From: Neomicrococcus lactis
GTDB lineage: Bacteria > Actinomycetota > Actinomycetes > Actinomycetales > Micrococcaceae
DNA length: 64,000 nt
Assembly: GCF_014200305.1 (NCBI RefSeq)
Contig: NZ_JACHBL010000001.1
Span: 2,542,001-2,606,000 of the forward strand
Direction: 5' to 3'
Made by a program: the position numbers and the translations under genes. Of this stretch, positions 33,789 through 43,513 are shown piece after piece (the first letter of the stretch is position 1; the number at the start of each line of letters is the position of its first letter). Below the pieces are notes generated by a model. That model worked only from the letters and a program-made list of their open reading frames with translations. It was not told the DNA's origin and did not search any database.

Positions 33789-35180
33789 CTACTTGGCGAG
33801 CTGACCCGTACCCACTACTACTCCCGTGGCGAGGCTCGTGGCACCGCGTTGGTAGTAGTAGATGGTGCTGCCTTTTTGAGCCAAGTACCCTGACGTTCCC
33901 GGCCCAGAAGCCCCGTTGACTCGGCGCACATTCGTCACGCCACTCAACCGGCCGTTAGTGCTGGTAGCGCTCGCAGACACCGTTCCCGTGCCGCTACCAA
34001 GATAGGCGACGGTCGCGGCTGGAGTGCTCACGAGTAGGTCCACAGCGCGGTCGTTGTTCCAATCAGCCGCGCTGATGCGCGCAGTAGTGGCGACCGTTCG
34101 AAGGATGGTCGGAGAACCGGCCAAGAAGTATCCGTTGCGCGAATACTTGCGCACCTTGCCGTCAGCACCGCGCACTGCGAGTTCTGGCAAGGCCCGCGAA
34201 GTCACGAACTTAGCAGCGACGAAGTCCGTCCCCGCGAGTCCGCGCGTGATCATGATGGCGGTCCCGAAGCCGCCGTATCGATTCCCGAGCAGGACGTACA
34301 AACGGCCAGCACCACTCACCCACATGACATCCAGAATGCCGTCGCTATTCCAGTCCACGGATTGCACTGCCGAGTTGCCGGTTCCCATACGGCTGACCAC
34401 CGTCGTTGCGGCGCCCCACGTTCCATTGAACGCTGATGGCGAGGCCAGCAAATTGCCGGACACCACCCGAGTCAAAGCCGGGGTGTTCGGGATAGCCCGG
34501 CGAACGCCGTCGTAATAGTGCTCCAGGGTAGGTACGGCGAGCGAGCGCAATTCGAGTGCCCGTTTCACGCCCACATAGCGCAGGTGCCACGGTTCATACA
34601 TGTAGCCCGTGGTGGCTTCGTAGCCCTTCGGGTAGCGAATCACGAAGCCGTAGCGATACGCATTGGCTGCCACCCATTTACCGGCCGCGGTGTCACCAAA
34701 GCAGGCAAGAAAACCGCAAGTACCGCTTGCGAGCCCAATATCCGCAGTGAGGCCGGTCTGATGCTCCGAATAGCCAGGCTTGGCGGAGATCCGGTTGGCG
34801 TACGTGACGCCATATTTCGCGACGTAGCTGTTGTAGAGCGAAGCCTGTTCGGAATATGAACGGTACGCCGAGGTCACGCGCAGGCTGTGACCCGCGGCTG
34901 TAGCGCCCGCAAAAAGTTTCTGAAGTTGGGTGCTCGTGACGGAGCGCAGCTTCCGGGTGGTGCCGGGATAAGTCACCAGATCTGGTGGCACATAAGTCAA
35001 CGGTGACAACGGATGCGTCTTGTTGACTAGGACTTCTACGTTATTGGGATCCCGAATAATGGTGGCCGCCTGAGCGGGCGGCGTCAGCGTCAACGTGAGC
35101 GCGAGGCTCACGAAAACCGCCAAAACTGTTGAAAGAAGAGTTGGTTTCTGGGTGGTTCTGCGCTCGATTTTCCCCCGCAT
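33789..35180 (-). CDS. Secreted D,D-carboxypeptidase (VanY) with FG-GAP/VCBS repeats
   Basis: A protein of 463 residues with a Sec signal (LLSTVLAVFVSLALTLTLTP). The VanY/peptidase M15 domain (about residues 45-220) keeps the zinc motifs SEHQTGLTADIG and EPWHLRYVG and the substrate Arg in VTSAYRSYSEQ. The C-terminal 240 residues are FG-GAP/VCBS-type propeller repeats (VQSVDWNSDGILDVMWV, ISAADWNNDRAVDLLVS), likely for cell-wall binding. It would trim the terminal D-Ala of peptidoglycan stem peptides outside the cell. It is a paralogue of the adjacent gene. Confidence 0.87.
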   Translation of the reverse strand: MRGKIERRTTQKPTLLSTVLAVFVSLALTLTLTPPAQAATIIRDPNNVEVLVNKTHPLSPLTYVPPDLVTYPGTTRKLRSVTSTQLQKLFAGATAAGHSLRVTSAYRSYSEQASLYNSYVAKYGVTYANRISAKPGYSEHQTGLTADIGLASGTCGFLACFGDTAAGKWVAANAYRYGFVIRYPKGYEATTGYMYEPWHLRYVGVKRALELRSLAVPTLEHYYDGVRRAIPNTPALTRVVSGNLLASPSAFNGTWGAATTVVSRMGTGNSAVQSVDWNSDGILDVMWVSGAGRLYVLLGNRYGGFGTAIMITRGLAGTDFVAAKFVTSRALPELAVRGADGKVRKYSRNGYFLAGSPTILRTVATTARISAADWNNDRAVDLLVSTPAATVAYLGSGTGTVSASATSTNGRLSGVTNVRRVNGASGPGTSGYLAQKGSTIYYYQRGATSLATGVVVGTGQLAK

Positions 35181-35212
35181 ACATCAAGTCTAGATGCCGC
35201 CGGAGGACTTTT

Positions 35213-36097
35213 CTAGAGAGTGTTGAGAAACTCTTCGAGGGAGCCTTTGCCGGATTCCACGTAGGTGCGCGCATTCTCCACGCCGATGTAACGCAAGTGC
35301 CACGGCTCGAAGTTGTAGCCCGTGACGGCGACTTTGTCTTGCGGGTAACGGACAATGAATCCGAACTCGGCGGCGTGATCGGCTACCCACTGACCCCCGG
35401 GCATCTCACCGAAGCACCGGTGCAGGCTGCACTGCCCGTTGCTGTAACCAATGTCCGCCGCCAGCCCCGTTTGATGCTCGCTGGTGCCAGGGCGCGCCGA
35501 AATCTTCTCGGCGTACGCTGCTCCGTACTTGTTGGAATAACGCGTAAAGAGGTTCGCTTGCGCGTTGTAGGACCGGTATCCACTCTCAATGCGCAACGAA
35601 TGCCCAGCCTGCGCTGCCGCGTTCAGCAATTCTTGAAAGTGGTCCGCAGCTTCCTTCACGAGGGTCTTGCCGGGAGCCAGTGACACGAGGTTTTGAGGCT
35701 TGAATTCCTTGGGCTCGAGCGGCAGATCCTTGCGCACCAAGACCAACAGCGGATCCGCACTAGCGTGCACTTGGGATGCGTCAAAGGTGCTGTCAGGGCC
35801 ACCTTCGGCATGCTCGCTCGCGCTAGCGGCGGGGGATTCGGTTCCGGAATCCGTTGTGGAAGACGACGACGCAGCTCCAGTGAGTGGGGCCGTTGCGGTT
35901 GTCTGGGACGCGGCAGAGTTTTTCGCGATGGCTTGCTCGAGGGCCGTTTGGGCGGAACTTCGGGCTGCCGTGAACGCCGCCGTGACCAAGATGCTGAGCA
36001 CCAGCAGGGCGATGCCAATGACAATAACCCCACGCTGCGTGAGATGCAGGGGCAACGAGGGGGAAGTGTCTTTGCGGTATCTGGCGCGACGTTTCAT
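35213..36097 (-). CDS. Membrane-anchored D,D-carboxypeptidase (VanY)
   Basis: A protein of about 294 residues. A basic N-terminus and a single membrane helix (GVIVIGIALLVLSILVTAAF) are followed by a Ser/Thr-rich linker of about 60 residues, then an M15 VanY domain with ESGYRSYNAQANLF, SEHQTGLAADIG and EPWHLRYIGVENA. The catalytic core is about the same as in the neighbour, but it lacks the repeat domain and is anchored by its N-terminus. The first Met at 36106 is in frame; 36097 (MKRRARYRK) is preferred. The two genes are 32 nt apart and look like a tandem duplication with domain gain. Confidence 0.86.
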   Translation of the reverse strand: MKRRARYRKDTSPSLPLHLTQRGVIVIGIALLVLSILVTAAFTAARSSAQTALEQAIAKNSAASQTTATAPLTGAASSSSTTDSGTESPAASASEHAEGGPDSTFDASQVHASADPLLVLVRKDLPLEPKEFKPQNLVSLAPGKTLVKEAADHFQELLNAAAQAGHSLRIESGYRSYNAQANLFTRYSNKYGAAYAEKISARPGTSEHQTGLAADIGYSNGQCSLHRCFGEMPGGQWVADHAAEFGFIVRYPQDKVAVTGYNFEPWHLRYIGVENARTYVESGKGSLEEFLNTL

Positions 36098-36186
36098 GGG
36101 AATCAAACTCAGTGTAGGTAGTCACGAATGAACCCGGTACACACCACGCTTAGTGTGAAGTGAAGCGTTGGCGGTATTTTGGATAC

Positions 36187-36768
36187 GTGCTGCTTTCAGA
36201 TCGCGATATTCGTACCGAGCTTGACTCCGGACGCGTCCAACTTGACCCTTACGATCCTCAGATGATCCAGCCTTCGAGCGTGGACGTCCGCATTGATCGC
36301 TGGTTCCGTCTTTTCGACAACCACAAGTACGCGCACATTGATCCTTCAGAGGATCAGCCTGAGCTCACGCGCCTTGTAGAAGTGGACCCCAACGAGCCGT
36401 TCATTCTGCACCCCGGAGAGTTCGTGTTGGGCGCCACGTATGAGCAGGTCACGCTGCCAAATGACATCGCTGCGCGACTCGAAGGTAAATCCTCGTTGGG
36501 CCGTCTTGGTCTCTTGACGCACTCCACCGCAGGCTTCATCGATCCTGGGTTCTCCGGACACATCACCTTGGAGCTCTCCAATATGGCGACGTTGCCCATC
36601 AAACTGTGGCCGGGTTCCAAGATTGGTCAGTTGTGCTTCTTCCGTTTGTCATCCGAAGCCGAGACGCCATACGGCTCTGGAGATAACAAGAACCGCTACC
36701 AAGGACAGCGTGGACCTACGGCTTCCCGTTCCTACATGAACTTCCACCGGACCATCATCGAGTCCTAA
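36187..36768 (+). CDS. dcd: dCTP deaminase
   Basis: A protein of 193 residues from GTG 36187 ([17 protein letters not shown]). Conserved trimer active-site motifs are seen: [30 protein letters not shown] with the catalytic Glu further on in HITLELSN, and [14 protein letters not shown]. It deaminates dCTP to dUTP, or directly to dUMP if bifunctional as in mycobacteria; which cannot be decided here. TATTTT 6 nt before the GTG fits a leaderless message. Confidence 0.92.
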   Translation: MLLSDRDIRTELDSGRVQLDPYDPQMIQPSSVDVRIDRWFRLFDNHKYAHIDPSEDQPELTRLVEVDPNEPFILHPGEFVLGATYEQVTLPNDIAARLEGKSSLGRLGLLTHSTAGFIDPGFSGHITLELSNMATLPIKLWPGSKIGQLCFFRLSSEAETPYGSGDNKNRYQGQRGPTASRSYMNFHRTIIES

Positions 36769-36815
36769 CTCGGTCCGCTGGTCACTGCATTTCGTGCGCT
36801 AGAACTGTTCGCGTC

Positions 36816-38168
36816 CTAGCGTTGCTGGTGGGCGCGAGCGTGTGCCGGTGCCTTCACCGGAAGCAGCAACAGGAAGCCCGCGGCCAGCACCACCATGATG
36901 CCCAAGATTCCGTAACGCTGCGCGCCGCCATCCGGAAAGAAGTTCAAGGCGATGGCAACTGCTGCGGTGAAGAGGGACGGCGCCAAGAAGCTTACGGCGC
37001 GGCCGGTGGTGGCATACAGACCAAAGAGCTCACCTTCGCGGCCGCTCTCTGTGAGACGGGCAAGGTAGGCGCGAGACGAAGACTGCGCTGGTCCCACGAA
37101 GAGGCACAAGAACAGGCCGAAGACCCAGAAGCCTGCGGCTCCGGGGGAGAAGAACACTCCCAGACCGGCGATCAGTAGGCCGATCAGGGATCCCAGAATG
37201 ACCTTCTTGGGGCCAATACGGTCATCGAGCCAGCCGCCGAACATCGCGCCAAGAGCGGCGACGACGTTTCCAACAATCGCGAAGATGATGACCTGAGACA
37301 GCGTGAACCCGAAGGTCACGGAGGCAATAACGCCGCCGAACGTGAAGACCGCGGCAAGACCGTCACGGAAAATGGCCGAGGAGATCAAGAACCAGACCGT
37401 GTGGCGATCCGTCTTCCACAAGTGAGTCACATGACGGAAGAGCTGTTGGTAGGACGCGAAGAATCCCACGCGCTCTTTGACGATGCCCTTGTTCTCAGGG
37501 ACCGCGAAAAGTACGGGCAACCCGAAGATGAAGATCCAGAGTGCGCTGAAGATCGCCACTAAGCGGAGGTTGAGGGACTCTTCGCTCGAGGAGCCCCACC
37601 AGTCCACCACCGGCTGCACGAAGCCGAACAGTACGATCGCCAGCGCCACGATGCCGCCGAGGTAACCCATGCCCCAACCGAAGCCGGAGACTTGGCCGAT
37701 AGTTTTGGGCGTAGAAATTTGGGTGAGCATCGCGTTGTAGTTGACGCTCGCGAATTCGCTGAACACATTGCCGGCTGCGATCAGGATGACGCCCATGAGC
37801 AAGAAGTTTGGAGACGGGTAAACGAAGAAACACAAGGCCGTCAGGGCTGCGATGAGGAAGGTGTTCACTCCCAGCCAAAAGCGACGCCGCCCACTCGAAT
37901 CCGAGCGCTGGCCGATCACTGGAGCCAGCAAGGCGATGAGGACGCCAGCGATGGAAATGCCGGCGCCGAGGACCGCCGAGTTCTGATCTTCATTGCCGAA
38001 CAGCGAACTGGTCAAATACACCGTAAATACAAAGGTGGTCATGACCGCGTTGAAGGCCGCGGACCCCCAGTCCCATGACGCCCATGCCCAAACTTGCTTC
38101 GTCAGAGTGCGCCGAGAAGGAACGATGTTTGCTGAGAATTCCGGCTGGTTCGCCGCGGAGAGGCTCAT
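36816..38168 (-). CDS. MFS transporter, UMF1/Atg22-like
   Basis: A 12-helix permease of 450 residues. It carries the family's early Trp-rich segment (KQVWAWASWDWGSAAFNAVM), the MFS loop QRSDSSGRRRFW between helices 2 and 3, and GGWLDDRIGPKKVI in the second half. This layout matches the UMF1/VanTSet MFS branch, whose members export or recycle amino acids or vitamins; the substrate is not predictable. The ATG at 38168 is the first in frame. Confidence 0.85.
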   Translation of the reverse strand: MSLSAANQPEFSANIVPSRRTLTKQVWAWASWDWGSAAFNAVMTTFVFTVYLTSSLFGNEDQNSAVLGAGISIAGVLIALLAPVIGQRSDSSGRRRFWLGVNTFLIAALTALCFFVYPSPNFLLMGVILIAAGNVFSEFASVNYNAMLTQISTPKTIGQVSGFGWGMGYLGGIVALAIVLFGFVQPVVDWWGSSSEESLNLRLVAIFSALWIFIFGLPVLFAVPENKGIVKERVGFFASYQQLFRHVTHLWKTDRHTVWFLISSAIFRDGLAAVFTFGGVIASVTFGFTLSQVIIFAIVGNVVAALGAMFGGWLDDRIGPKKVILGSLIGLLIAGLGVFFSPGAAGFWVFGLFLCLFVGPAQSSSRAYLARLTESGREGELFGLYATTGRAVSFLAPSLFTAAVAIALNFFPDGGAQRYGILGIMVVLAAGFLLLLPVKAPAHARAHQQR

Positions 38169-38334
38169 AGGTTCAGCCTAGTCAGTACCCGCGAGAAATT
38201 GCGCAATATTAGTGCTTTCGTCAAAGTGATTGCCCTCCAACTGTTAAGGTAAAAGGAAGGCTATTTCTCTCCCGATCGTTCCCGTAACGGGGTTTGACTG
38301 CTGCTACCTGCCCGGACTCATCATTGGAGAACAC

Positions 38335-41313
38335 GTGCTCTTAGTGCTCTTTTCCCTCTTTGCGGTAGCTCTCCTGGCGCCGCTGATCTTTAGGGTGATG
38401 CGCCGCGCCACGTTTTATGTTCTCGCTGCAGTCCCTGCCATGGGATTCATCTGGCTACTAGCAAACTTTCCGTCGTTCATTCACGCGGATCAAAAAGCTC
38501 TTATCGATGCGCCGAACGCACCACCCTCGGAAGTCTTCGAGTGGGTTTCCGTACTCAAGCTGGAACTCGCCTTCCGAATGGACGCCCTTTCGGCAATCCT
38601 GTGCCTTCTGATTCTGGGCGTCGGCGCCTTGGTGCTCTTCTACTGCGCGCGCTACTTCAAAGACAACGAGCCCAACATCGGCACGTTCGGTGCGCAGCTC
38701 TTGGCGTTCGCCGGCGCGATGTTTGGCCTGGTCACGGCCGATGACCTGATTGTCCTTTTCATCTTCTGGGAAATCACCACCATCCTGTCTTACCTCTTGA
38801 TCGGATACGCTCGCGAACGCATTTTCGCTCGCCGTTCCGCGCATCAAGCACTGATCGTCACCACGTTTGGTGGACTAGTCATGCTGGCAGGCCTCGTCAT
38901 CTTGGGACAATCGGCAGAGACCTACCGGATCTCCACCATCCTGAGCCGCGCTCCGGAACTCATCAACACGCACGGCCCGCTGCTCGACATCGCGATTCTG
39001 CTGATTCTCGTGGGTGCCGTCAGCAAGTCGGCCCTTGTACCGTTCCACTTCTGGCTCCCGGGTGCCATGGCAGCCCCAACCCCCGTGTCCGCATACTTGC
39101 ACGCTGCCGCGATGGTCAAAGCCGGTGTGTACCTCGTGGCTCGACTGGCGCCGTCGTTCTCAGAAACCCAGTATTGGCACCTGACCGTACTGACGCTGGG
39201 ACTGTGGACCATGCTGGTAGGCGGGTGGCGCGCGCTGCGGCAGACCGATATCAAGCTGGTCCTCGCCTACGGAACCGTGTCCCAGCTGGGCTTCCTCATC
39301 CTTGTGGTGGGATCCGGCTCGGCGAATGCGGCGATGGCGGGCATCGCCCTCATGCTGGCGCACGGTCTCTTCAAAGCCGCGCTGTTCTTGGTAGTGGGCA
39401 TCATCGACCACCAAGCCGGAACGCGTGACTTGCGAGAGCTTTCGGGACTGTGGCGGAAAGCGCCAAAGCTCTTTGTGGTGGCGCTTCTCAGTGCCGCTTC
39501 CATGGCAGCCGTTCCGCCGATGTACGGATTTGTGTCCAAGGAAGCCGTCTACGAGACGTTCGTTCACGAGGCCTCGACCGGCCCGCTGGGTCTGATCATG
39601 CTGATCGGCATTGTGGCCGGCTCCATGTTGACCGTGGCCTACTCGGCGCGCTTCATGTGGGGCGGCTTCGCCGCGAAGAAGGACGTGCTGCCCACCAAGT
39701 TCAAGCCGGTTCCATGGCTGTTCTTGTTGTCCCCAGCGATTCTGACGGTCTTCACCGTGGTCATGGCATTCATCCCTGGCGTCTTTGAAGACATCATCAA
39801 GCCATACGCTTCGCTGTTCCCGGCCTCGGACCACCCGATCCACTTGGGGCTGTGGCACGGCTTCACCGTGGCGTTCTGGCTGTCTTTGCTCACGCTCGCC
39901 GTGGGTGCGTTGCTGTTCTTCCTCCGCGACGGTGTGAACTCTTGGCAGGACAAGCTCTACCCTCTCTTGGACGCGGAGAAGTTCTACCGGTTGACCATCG
40001 GCGGCCTCGACGAAGTCGCCGTCTGGGTCACCGGCCGCACCCAGCGTGGTCAGCTGTCCTTCTACTTGGTCATCATTTTGATGGTGGCCGCCGTGGCACC
40101 GGGCATCGTCATGCTCCGCCTCGGCATCGCGCCACTTGGCAACATCACGGGGTTCGATTCGCCCGCGCAACTGATCATCGGCGCCTGTGTAGCCGTCGGT
40201 GCATTCGCCGCGATCTTGGCCAACAAGCGATTCCTTGCCGTGCTGATGGTGTCCGTGACCGGTTACGGCATGTCCATCTTCTTCGCGCTGCAAGGTGCGC
40301 CGGACTTGGCGCTCACGCAGTTGCTCGTGGAAACCATCACCCTCGTGGCGTTTGTATTGGCGTTGCGAGTGCTGCCTCCGGAATTGGGCAGCAACAACTC
40401 GGCGATCCCCAAAGTCATGCGCATTGTGGTGTCCGTGCTCTTCTCGGCGGTCATCATCATCGCGACGATCGCAGCGATGTCCGCGCGCGTTCATGCCCCC
40501 GTCTCGCTGGAATTTCCGCAGCTAGCCTACGAGGGCGGCAACGGCAAGAACGTGGTCAACGTAGCGCTTGTGGACTTGCGCGTCTGGGACACCTTCGGTG
40601 AAATCTCGGTGCTCGCTGCCGCCGCAACCGGCGTCGCCAGCTTGATCTTCGTGATGAGCCGCGGAGACCGCAAGCGTCGGGCCACGGATGTGGAACCAGG
40701 CGTGGTGGGCCGCGTGCGTAAGCATGGAACGTCGAAAGAGCAGGCCGCCGCGCTCTCCGTGGCGCAACGCTTCATGAACTCCACGAGCGATGAATGGCTT
40801 CTCGCAGGACGCACGCTCGCCCCGGAACGCCGTTCCATCATCTTCGAAGTGGTCACGCGACTGATCTTCCACACCATGATCTTGGCGTCCCTCTACTTGC
40901 TGCTGGCCGGCCATAATGCGCCAGGCGGTGGCTTCGCGGGTGGTCTCTTAGCTGGCCTTGCCCTCACGGTGCGGTATCTGGCCGGTGGGCGTTTTGAGCT
41001 CGCCGAAGCGAGCCGCGTGAGCGCGGGCACCTTGCTGGGCGTCGGTATCGCGATCGCTGTGATCTCCGGGCTTGCACCGCTCTTCTTTGGCGGACAGGTC
41101 TTCGAGACCACTGCTCTCGAGTTCTCGCTTGGCATCTTCGGCGAGCACAAGTTCGTCACCTCCACCATCTTCGACATCGGCGTGTACATCGTGGTGCTGG
41201 GCCTAGTGATGGACGTGCTGTCCTCGCTGGGATCAGAGATCGATATGCGGCTGGATAAGGAAGGCGGGAAAACATCATCCAACCCCATCGTCACGTCAGG
41301 AGGTAGCAAGTGA
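38335..41313 (+). CDS. mrpA: Na+/H+ antiporter subunit A fused with MrpB
   Basis: A protein of 992 residues from GTG 38335. The N-terminal 500 residues are the complex I NuoL-like pump, with the lysine/His helix motif SALVPFHFWLPGAM and YLHAAAMVKAGVYL. A DUF4040 (MrpA_C) domain follows (TGYGMSIFFALQGAPDLALT), and the last 150 residues are the MrpB domain (YLLLAGHNAPGGGFAGGLLA). There is no separate mrpB gene, so this is the fused form. It opens an operon whose six genes are coupled by short overlaps. Confidence 0.93.
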   Translation: MLLVLFSLFAVALLAPLIFRVMRRATFYVLAAVPAMGFIWLLANFPSFIHADQKALIDAPNAPPSEVFEWVSVLKLELAFRMDALSAILCLLILGVGALVLFYCARYFKDNEPNIGTFGAQLLAFAGAMFGLVTADDLIVLFIFWEITTILSYLLIGYARERIFARRSAHQALIVTTFGGLVMLAGLVILGQSAETYRISTILSRAPELINTHGPLLDIAILLILVGAVSKSALVPFHFWLPGAMAAPTPVSAYLHAAAMVKAGVYLVARLAPSFSETQYWHLTVLTLGLWTMLVGGWRALRQTDIKLVLAYGTVSQLGFLILVVGSGSANAAMAGIALMLAHGLFKAALFLVVGIIDHQAGTRDLRELSGLWRKAPKLFVVALLSAASMAAVPPMYGFVSKEAVYETFVHEASTGPLGLIMLIGIVAGSMLTVAYSARFMWGGFAAKKDVLPTKFKPVPWLFLLSPAILTVFTVVMAFIPGVFEDIIKPYASLFPASDHPIHLGLWHGFTVAFWLSLLTLAVGALLFFLRDGVNSWQDKLYPLLDAEKFYRLTIGGLDEVAVWVTGRTQRGQLSFYLVIILMVAAVAPGIVMLRLGIAPLGNITGFDSPAQLIIGACVAVGAFAAILANKRFLAVLMVSVTGYGMSIFFALQGAPDLALTQLLVETITLVAFVLALRVLPPELGSNNSAIPKVMRIVVSVLFSAVIIIATIAAMSARVHAPVSLEFPQLAYEGGNGKNVVNVALVDLRVWDTFGEISVLAAAATGVASLIFVMSRGDRKRRATDVEPGVVGRVRKHGTSKEQAAALSVAQRFMNSTSDEWLLAGRTLAPERRSIIFEVVTRLIFHTMILASLYLLLAGHNAPGGGFAGGLLAGLALTVRYLAGGRFELAEASRVSAGTLLGVGIAIAVISGLAPLFFGGQVFETTALEFSLGIFGEHKFVTSTIFDIGVYIVVLGLVMDVLSSLGSEIDMRLDKEGGKTSSNPIVTSGGSK

Positions 41314-41822
41314 GCATCAACATCACCTTGCTGGTGGTCTCCGGCATCCTCATGGCGTGCGGCGTCTATTTGCTCTTGGAACGTTCATTGACGCGAGTGC
41401 TCTTGGGCATTGTGCTTATGGGTAACGGCGCCAACCTGTTGCTCTTGACCGCGGGAGGCGCTCCCGGACTCGCCCCGATCTACCAAGAAGGCGTGGCCAG
41501 TACCGCGTATTCGGACCCGTTGCCGCAAGCGCTGGTCCTCACGGCCATCGTGATCACGTTCGCCGTCACGGCGTTCGTCTTGGCACTGATCTACCGCGGA
41601 TGGGTCTTGGCACGCCAAGACGATGTCGCGGATGACGCTGAAGATATTCGCGTGGCAGAACAGCCGCACTTTGACTTTGAGGAAGACTCCGAAGTGCCAA
41701 TTGAAACCACAGAATTTACAGAGGGCGCCGAGACCTTGATCAACCACCCGGCTGAGGCAGAAGAGACGCCTGGACGAGTCAGAGTCCGCAACGAGTCAAA
41801 GGACGGAGGCAGCGCACAGTGA
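41310..41822 (+). CDS. mrpC: Na+/H+ antiporter subunit C
   Basis: A protein of 170 residues. The NuoK-like core has three helices (LLVVSGILMACGVYLLLERS, LLGIVLMGNGANLLLLTAGG, ALVLTAIVITFAVTAFVLAL). A long acidic C-terminal tail (about 60 residues, PHFDFEEDSEVPIETTEFTE) is unusual for the subunit. The GTG start at 41310 overlaps the mrpA stop by 4 nt. Confidence 0.92.
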   Translation: MSINITLLVVSGILMACGVYLLLERSLTRVLLGIVLMGNGANLLLLTAGGAPGLAPIYQEGVASTAYSDPLPQALVLTAIVITFAVTAFVLALIYRGWVLARQDDVADDAEDIRVAEQPHFDFEEDSEVPIETTEFTEGAETLINHPAEAEETPGRVRVRNESKDGGSAQ

Positions 41823-43513
41823 TTTTCGATGCCATTGTCTTCGCACCACTCGCGGTCATGCTCCCGCTCTTCGGTGCCGCCCTCGCCTTCGCCTTCCGAC
41901 GCCGCCGTCAGGCGCAGCGCATCCTCACCATCACGGCGCTCTCACTAACCTTGGTGGTGGAGAGCTTCCTACTGGTGAGTGCTTACCAGAACGGCGCGGA
42001 AGCCGTGCTGATTGCGCACTGGGCACCGCCGTTCGGCATTTCCTTGGTGGTGGACGAATTCTCCGCGCTCATGCTGGTGGTTTCCAGCTCCGTGAGCCTT
42101 GCGGTGTTGCTGTTCTCCACGGGGCAGGGGGATACGGACTCGGACCAAGAAGGTCCTATGTCGATCTTCCACCCCACCTATTTGATCCTGATCGCGGGCG
42201 TTTCCAATGCGTTCCTCGCGGGTGACCTCTTCAACCTCTATGTGGGCTTTGAGATCCTCTTGACCGCGTCCTACGTGCTCTTGACCATGGGCGGCACGGG
42301 ACCTCGCATCCGCGCGGGCATCACGTACGTGGTGGTCTCGGTCATTTCCTCGATGCTGTTCTTGCTGGCCATCGCCATGATCTATTCGGCCACCGGCACG
42401 GTCAACATGGCGGATCTGGCGATCAAACTCGGCGAGCTCCCGCAGAACACGCAGACCATGCTGCACATCATGTTGCTGGTGGCGTTCGGCATCAAGGCCG
42501 CCGTCTTCCCGCTGTCCTTCTGGCTTCCCGACTCCTACCCGACGGCCCCGGCTCCCGTCACCGCGGTGTTCGCCGGCTTGCTCACGAAGGTGGGCGTCTA
42601 CGCGATTGTTCGTACGGAGACGCTGCTGTTCCCGGGCGATAGTCTGAACATGATGCTCATGATTGTGGCGTTGTTGACCATGATCGTGGGTATTTTGGGT
42701 GCCATTGCCCAGGCTGAGATCAAACGTATGTTGTCCTTTACGCTGACGAGCCACATTGGATACATGCTGTTCGGCCTCGCGCTCGGCAACCACTTGGGGC
42801 TCGCTTCGGCGGTCTACTACGTGGCGCACCACATTATTGTGCAGACCTCGCTCTTCCTCGTGACGGGCTTGATCGAACGCCGCGCTGGCACGTCCAACGT
42901 GGACCGTTTGGGCTCTCTCGCAAAGCTCTCGCCGCTGCTCGCAGTCCTGTTCTTCATCCCAGCGATGAATCTTGCAGGCATCCCGCCGTTCTCCGGATTC
43001 TTGGGCAAGCTGGGACTCATTCAGGGTGGCGTGGAAAGCGGCACCCCGATTGCGTGGGTCCTCATTGCGGGCGCCATCCTGACGAGCCTCTTAACCTTGC
43101 ATGCGATCGCTCGCGTCTGGAACCGCGCCTTCTGGCGCAAGGCGGAAGACGCCGAGAATCCTGACCCGCTCTTGACCACGCACATCCCGTCCCGTCGCGA
43201 AGCCAAGCGGAATAGCACGTTGGCTCGCGAAGCGGCGATGGTTGCGGCTGCCACGCAGAACCCGGCTTCCGCTGCCGTCAACAGTGACGTTGGGGAAGAG
43301 CCAGAAATTACGACGGCGAAGCTGTTGCCCGCACCCATGGTTCTGCCCACCGCGGCGCTAGTGGCACTTGGTGTGGCACTGACGGTTTTCGCCGGTCCGC
43401 TCTTTGATCTGGCTGACCGCGCTGCATCCAACATGTTGGACCGCTCGCCCTACATTGAAGCAGTCATGGGGTCGGCGGATGGCGTCCCAGAACATCACGG
43501 AGGCAACGAATGA
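41819..43513 (+). CDS. mrpD: Na+/H+ antiporter subunit D
   Basis: A NuoN/M-like proton-pumping subunit of 564 residues. The conserved helices include YLILIAGVSNAFLAGDLFNL, GIKAAVFPLSFWLPDSYPTA and LPDSYPTAPAPVTAVFAGLL. A soluble loop of about 80 residues rich in Arg/Ala is inserted before the last helix. Start GTG 41819, overlapping the mrpC stop. Confidence 0.93.
   Translation: MIFDAIVFAPLAVMLPLFGAALAFAFRRRRQAQRILTITALSLTLVVESFLLVSAYQNGAEAVLIAHWAPPFGISLVVDEFSALMLVVSSSVSLAVLLFSTGQGDTDSDQEGPMSIFHPTYLILIAGVSNAFLAGDLFNLYVGFEILLTASYVLLTMGGTGPRIRAGITYVVVSVISSMLFLLAIAMIYSATGTVNMADLAIKLGELPQNTQTMLHIMLLVAFGIKAAVFPLSFWLPDSYPTAPAPVTAVFAGLLTKVGVYAIVRTETLLFPGDSLNMMLMIVALLTMIVGILGAIAQAEIKRMLSFTLTSHIGYMLFGLALGNHLGLASAVYYVAHHIIVQTSLFLVTGLIERRAGTSNVDRLGSLAKLSPLLAVLFFIPAMNLAGIPPFSGFLGKLGLIQGGVESGTPIAWVLIAGAILTSLLTLHAIARVWNRAFWRKAEDAENPDPLLTTHIPSRREAKRNSTLAREAAMVAAATQNPASAAVNSDVGEEPEITTAKLLPAPMVLPTAALVALGVALTVFAGPLFDLADRAASNMLDRSPYIEAVMGSADGVPEHHGGNE

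Noticed and set aside
33789-36097. Vancomycin resistance cluster
   Set aside because: Only VanY-type carboxypeptidases are present; no ligase, VanX, VanH or VanRS genes are nearby.
39160-40494. Antisense frame of 444 codons opposite mrpA
   Set aside because: Extremely His/Gln/Arg-rich, no recognisable protein; mrpA is certain.
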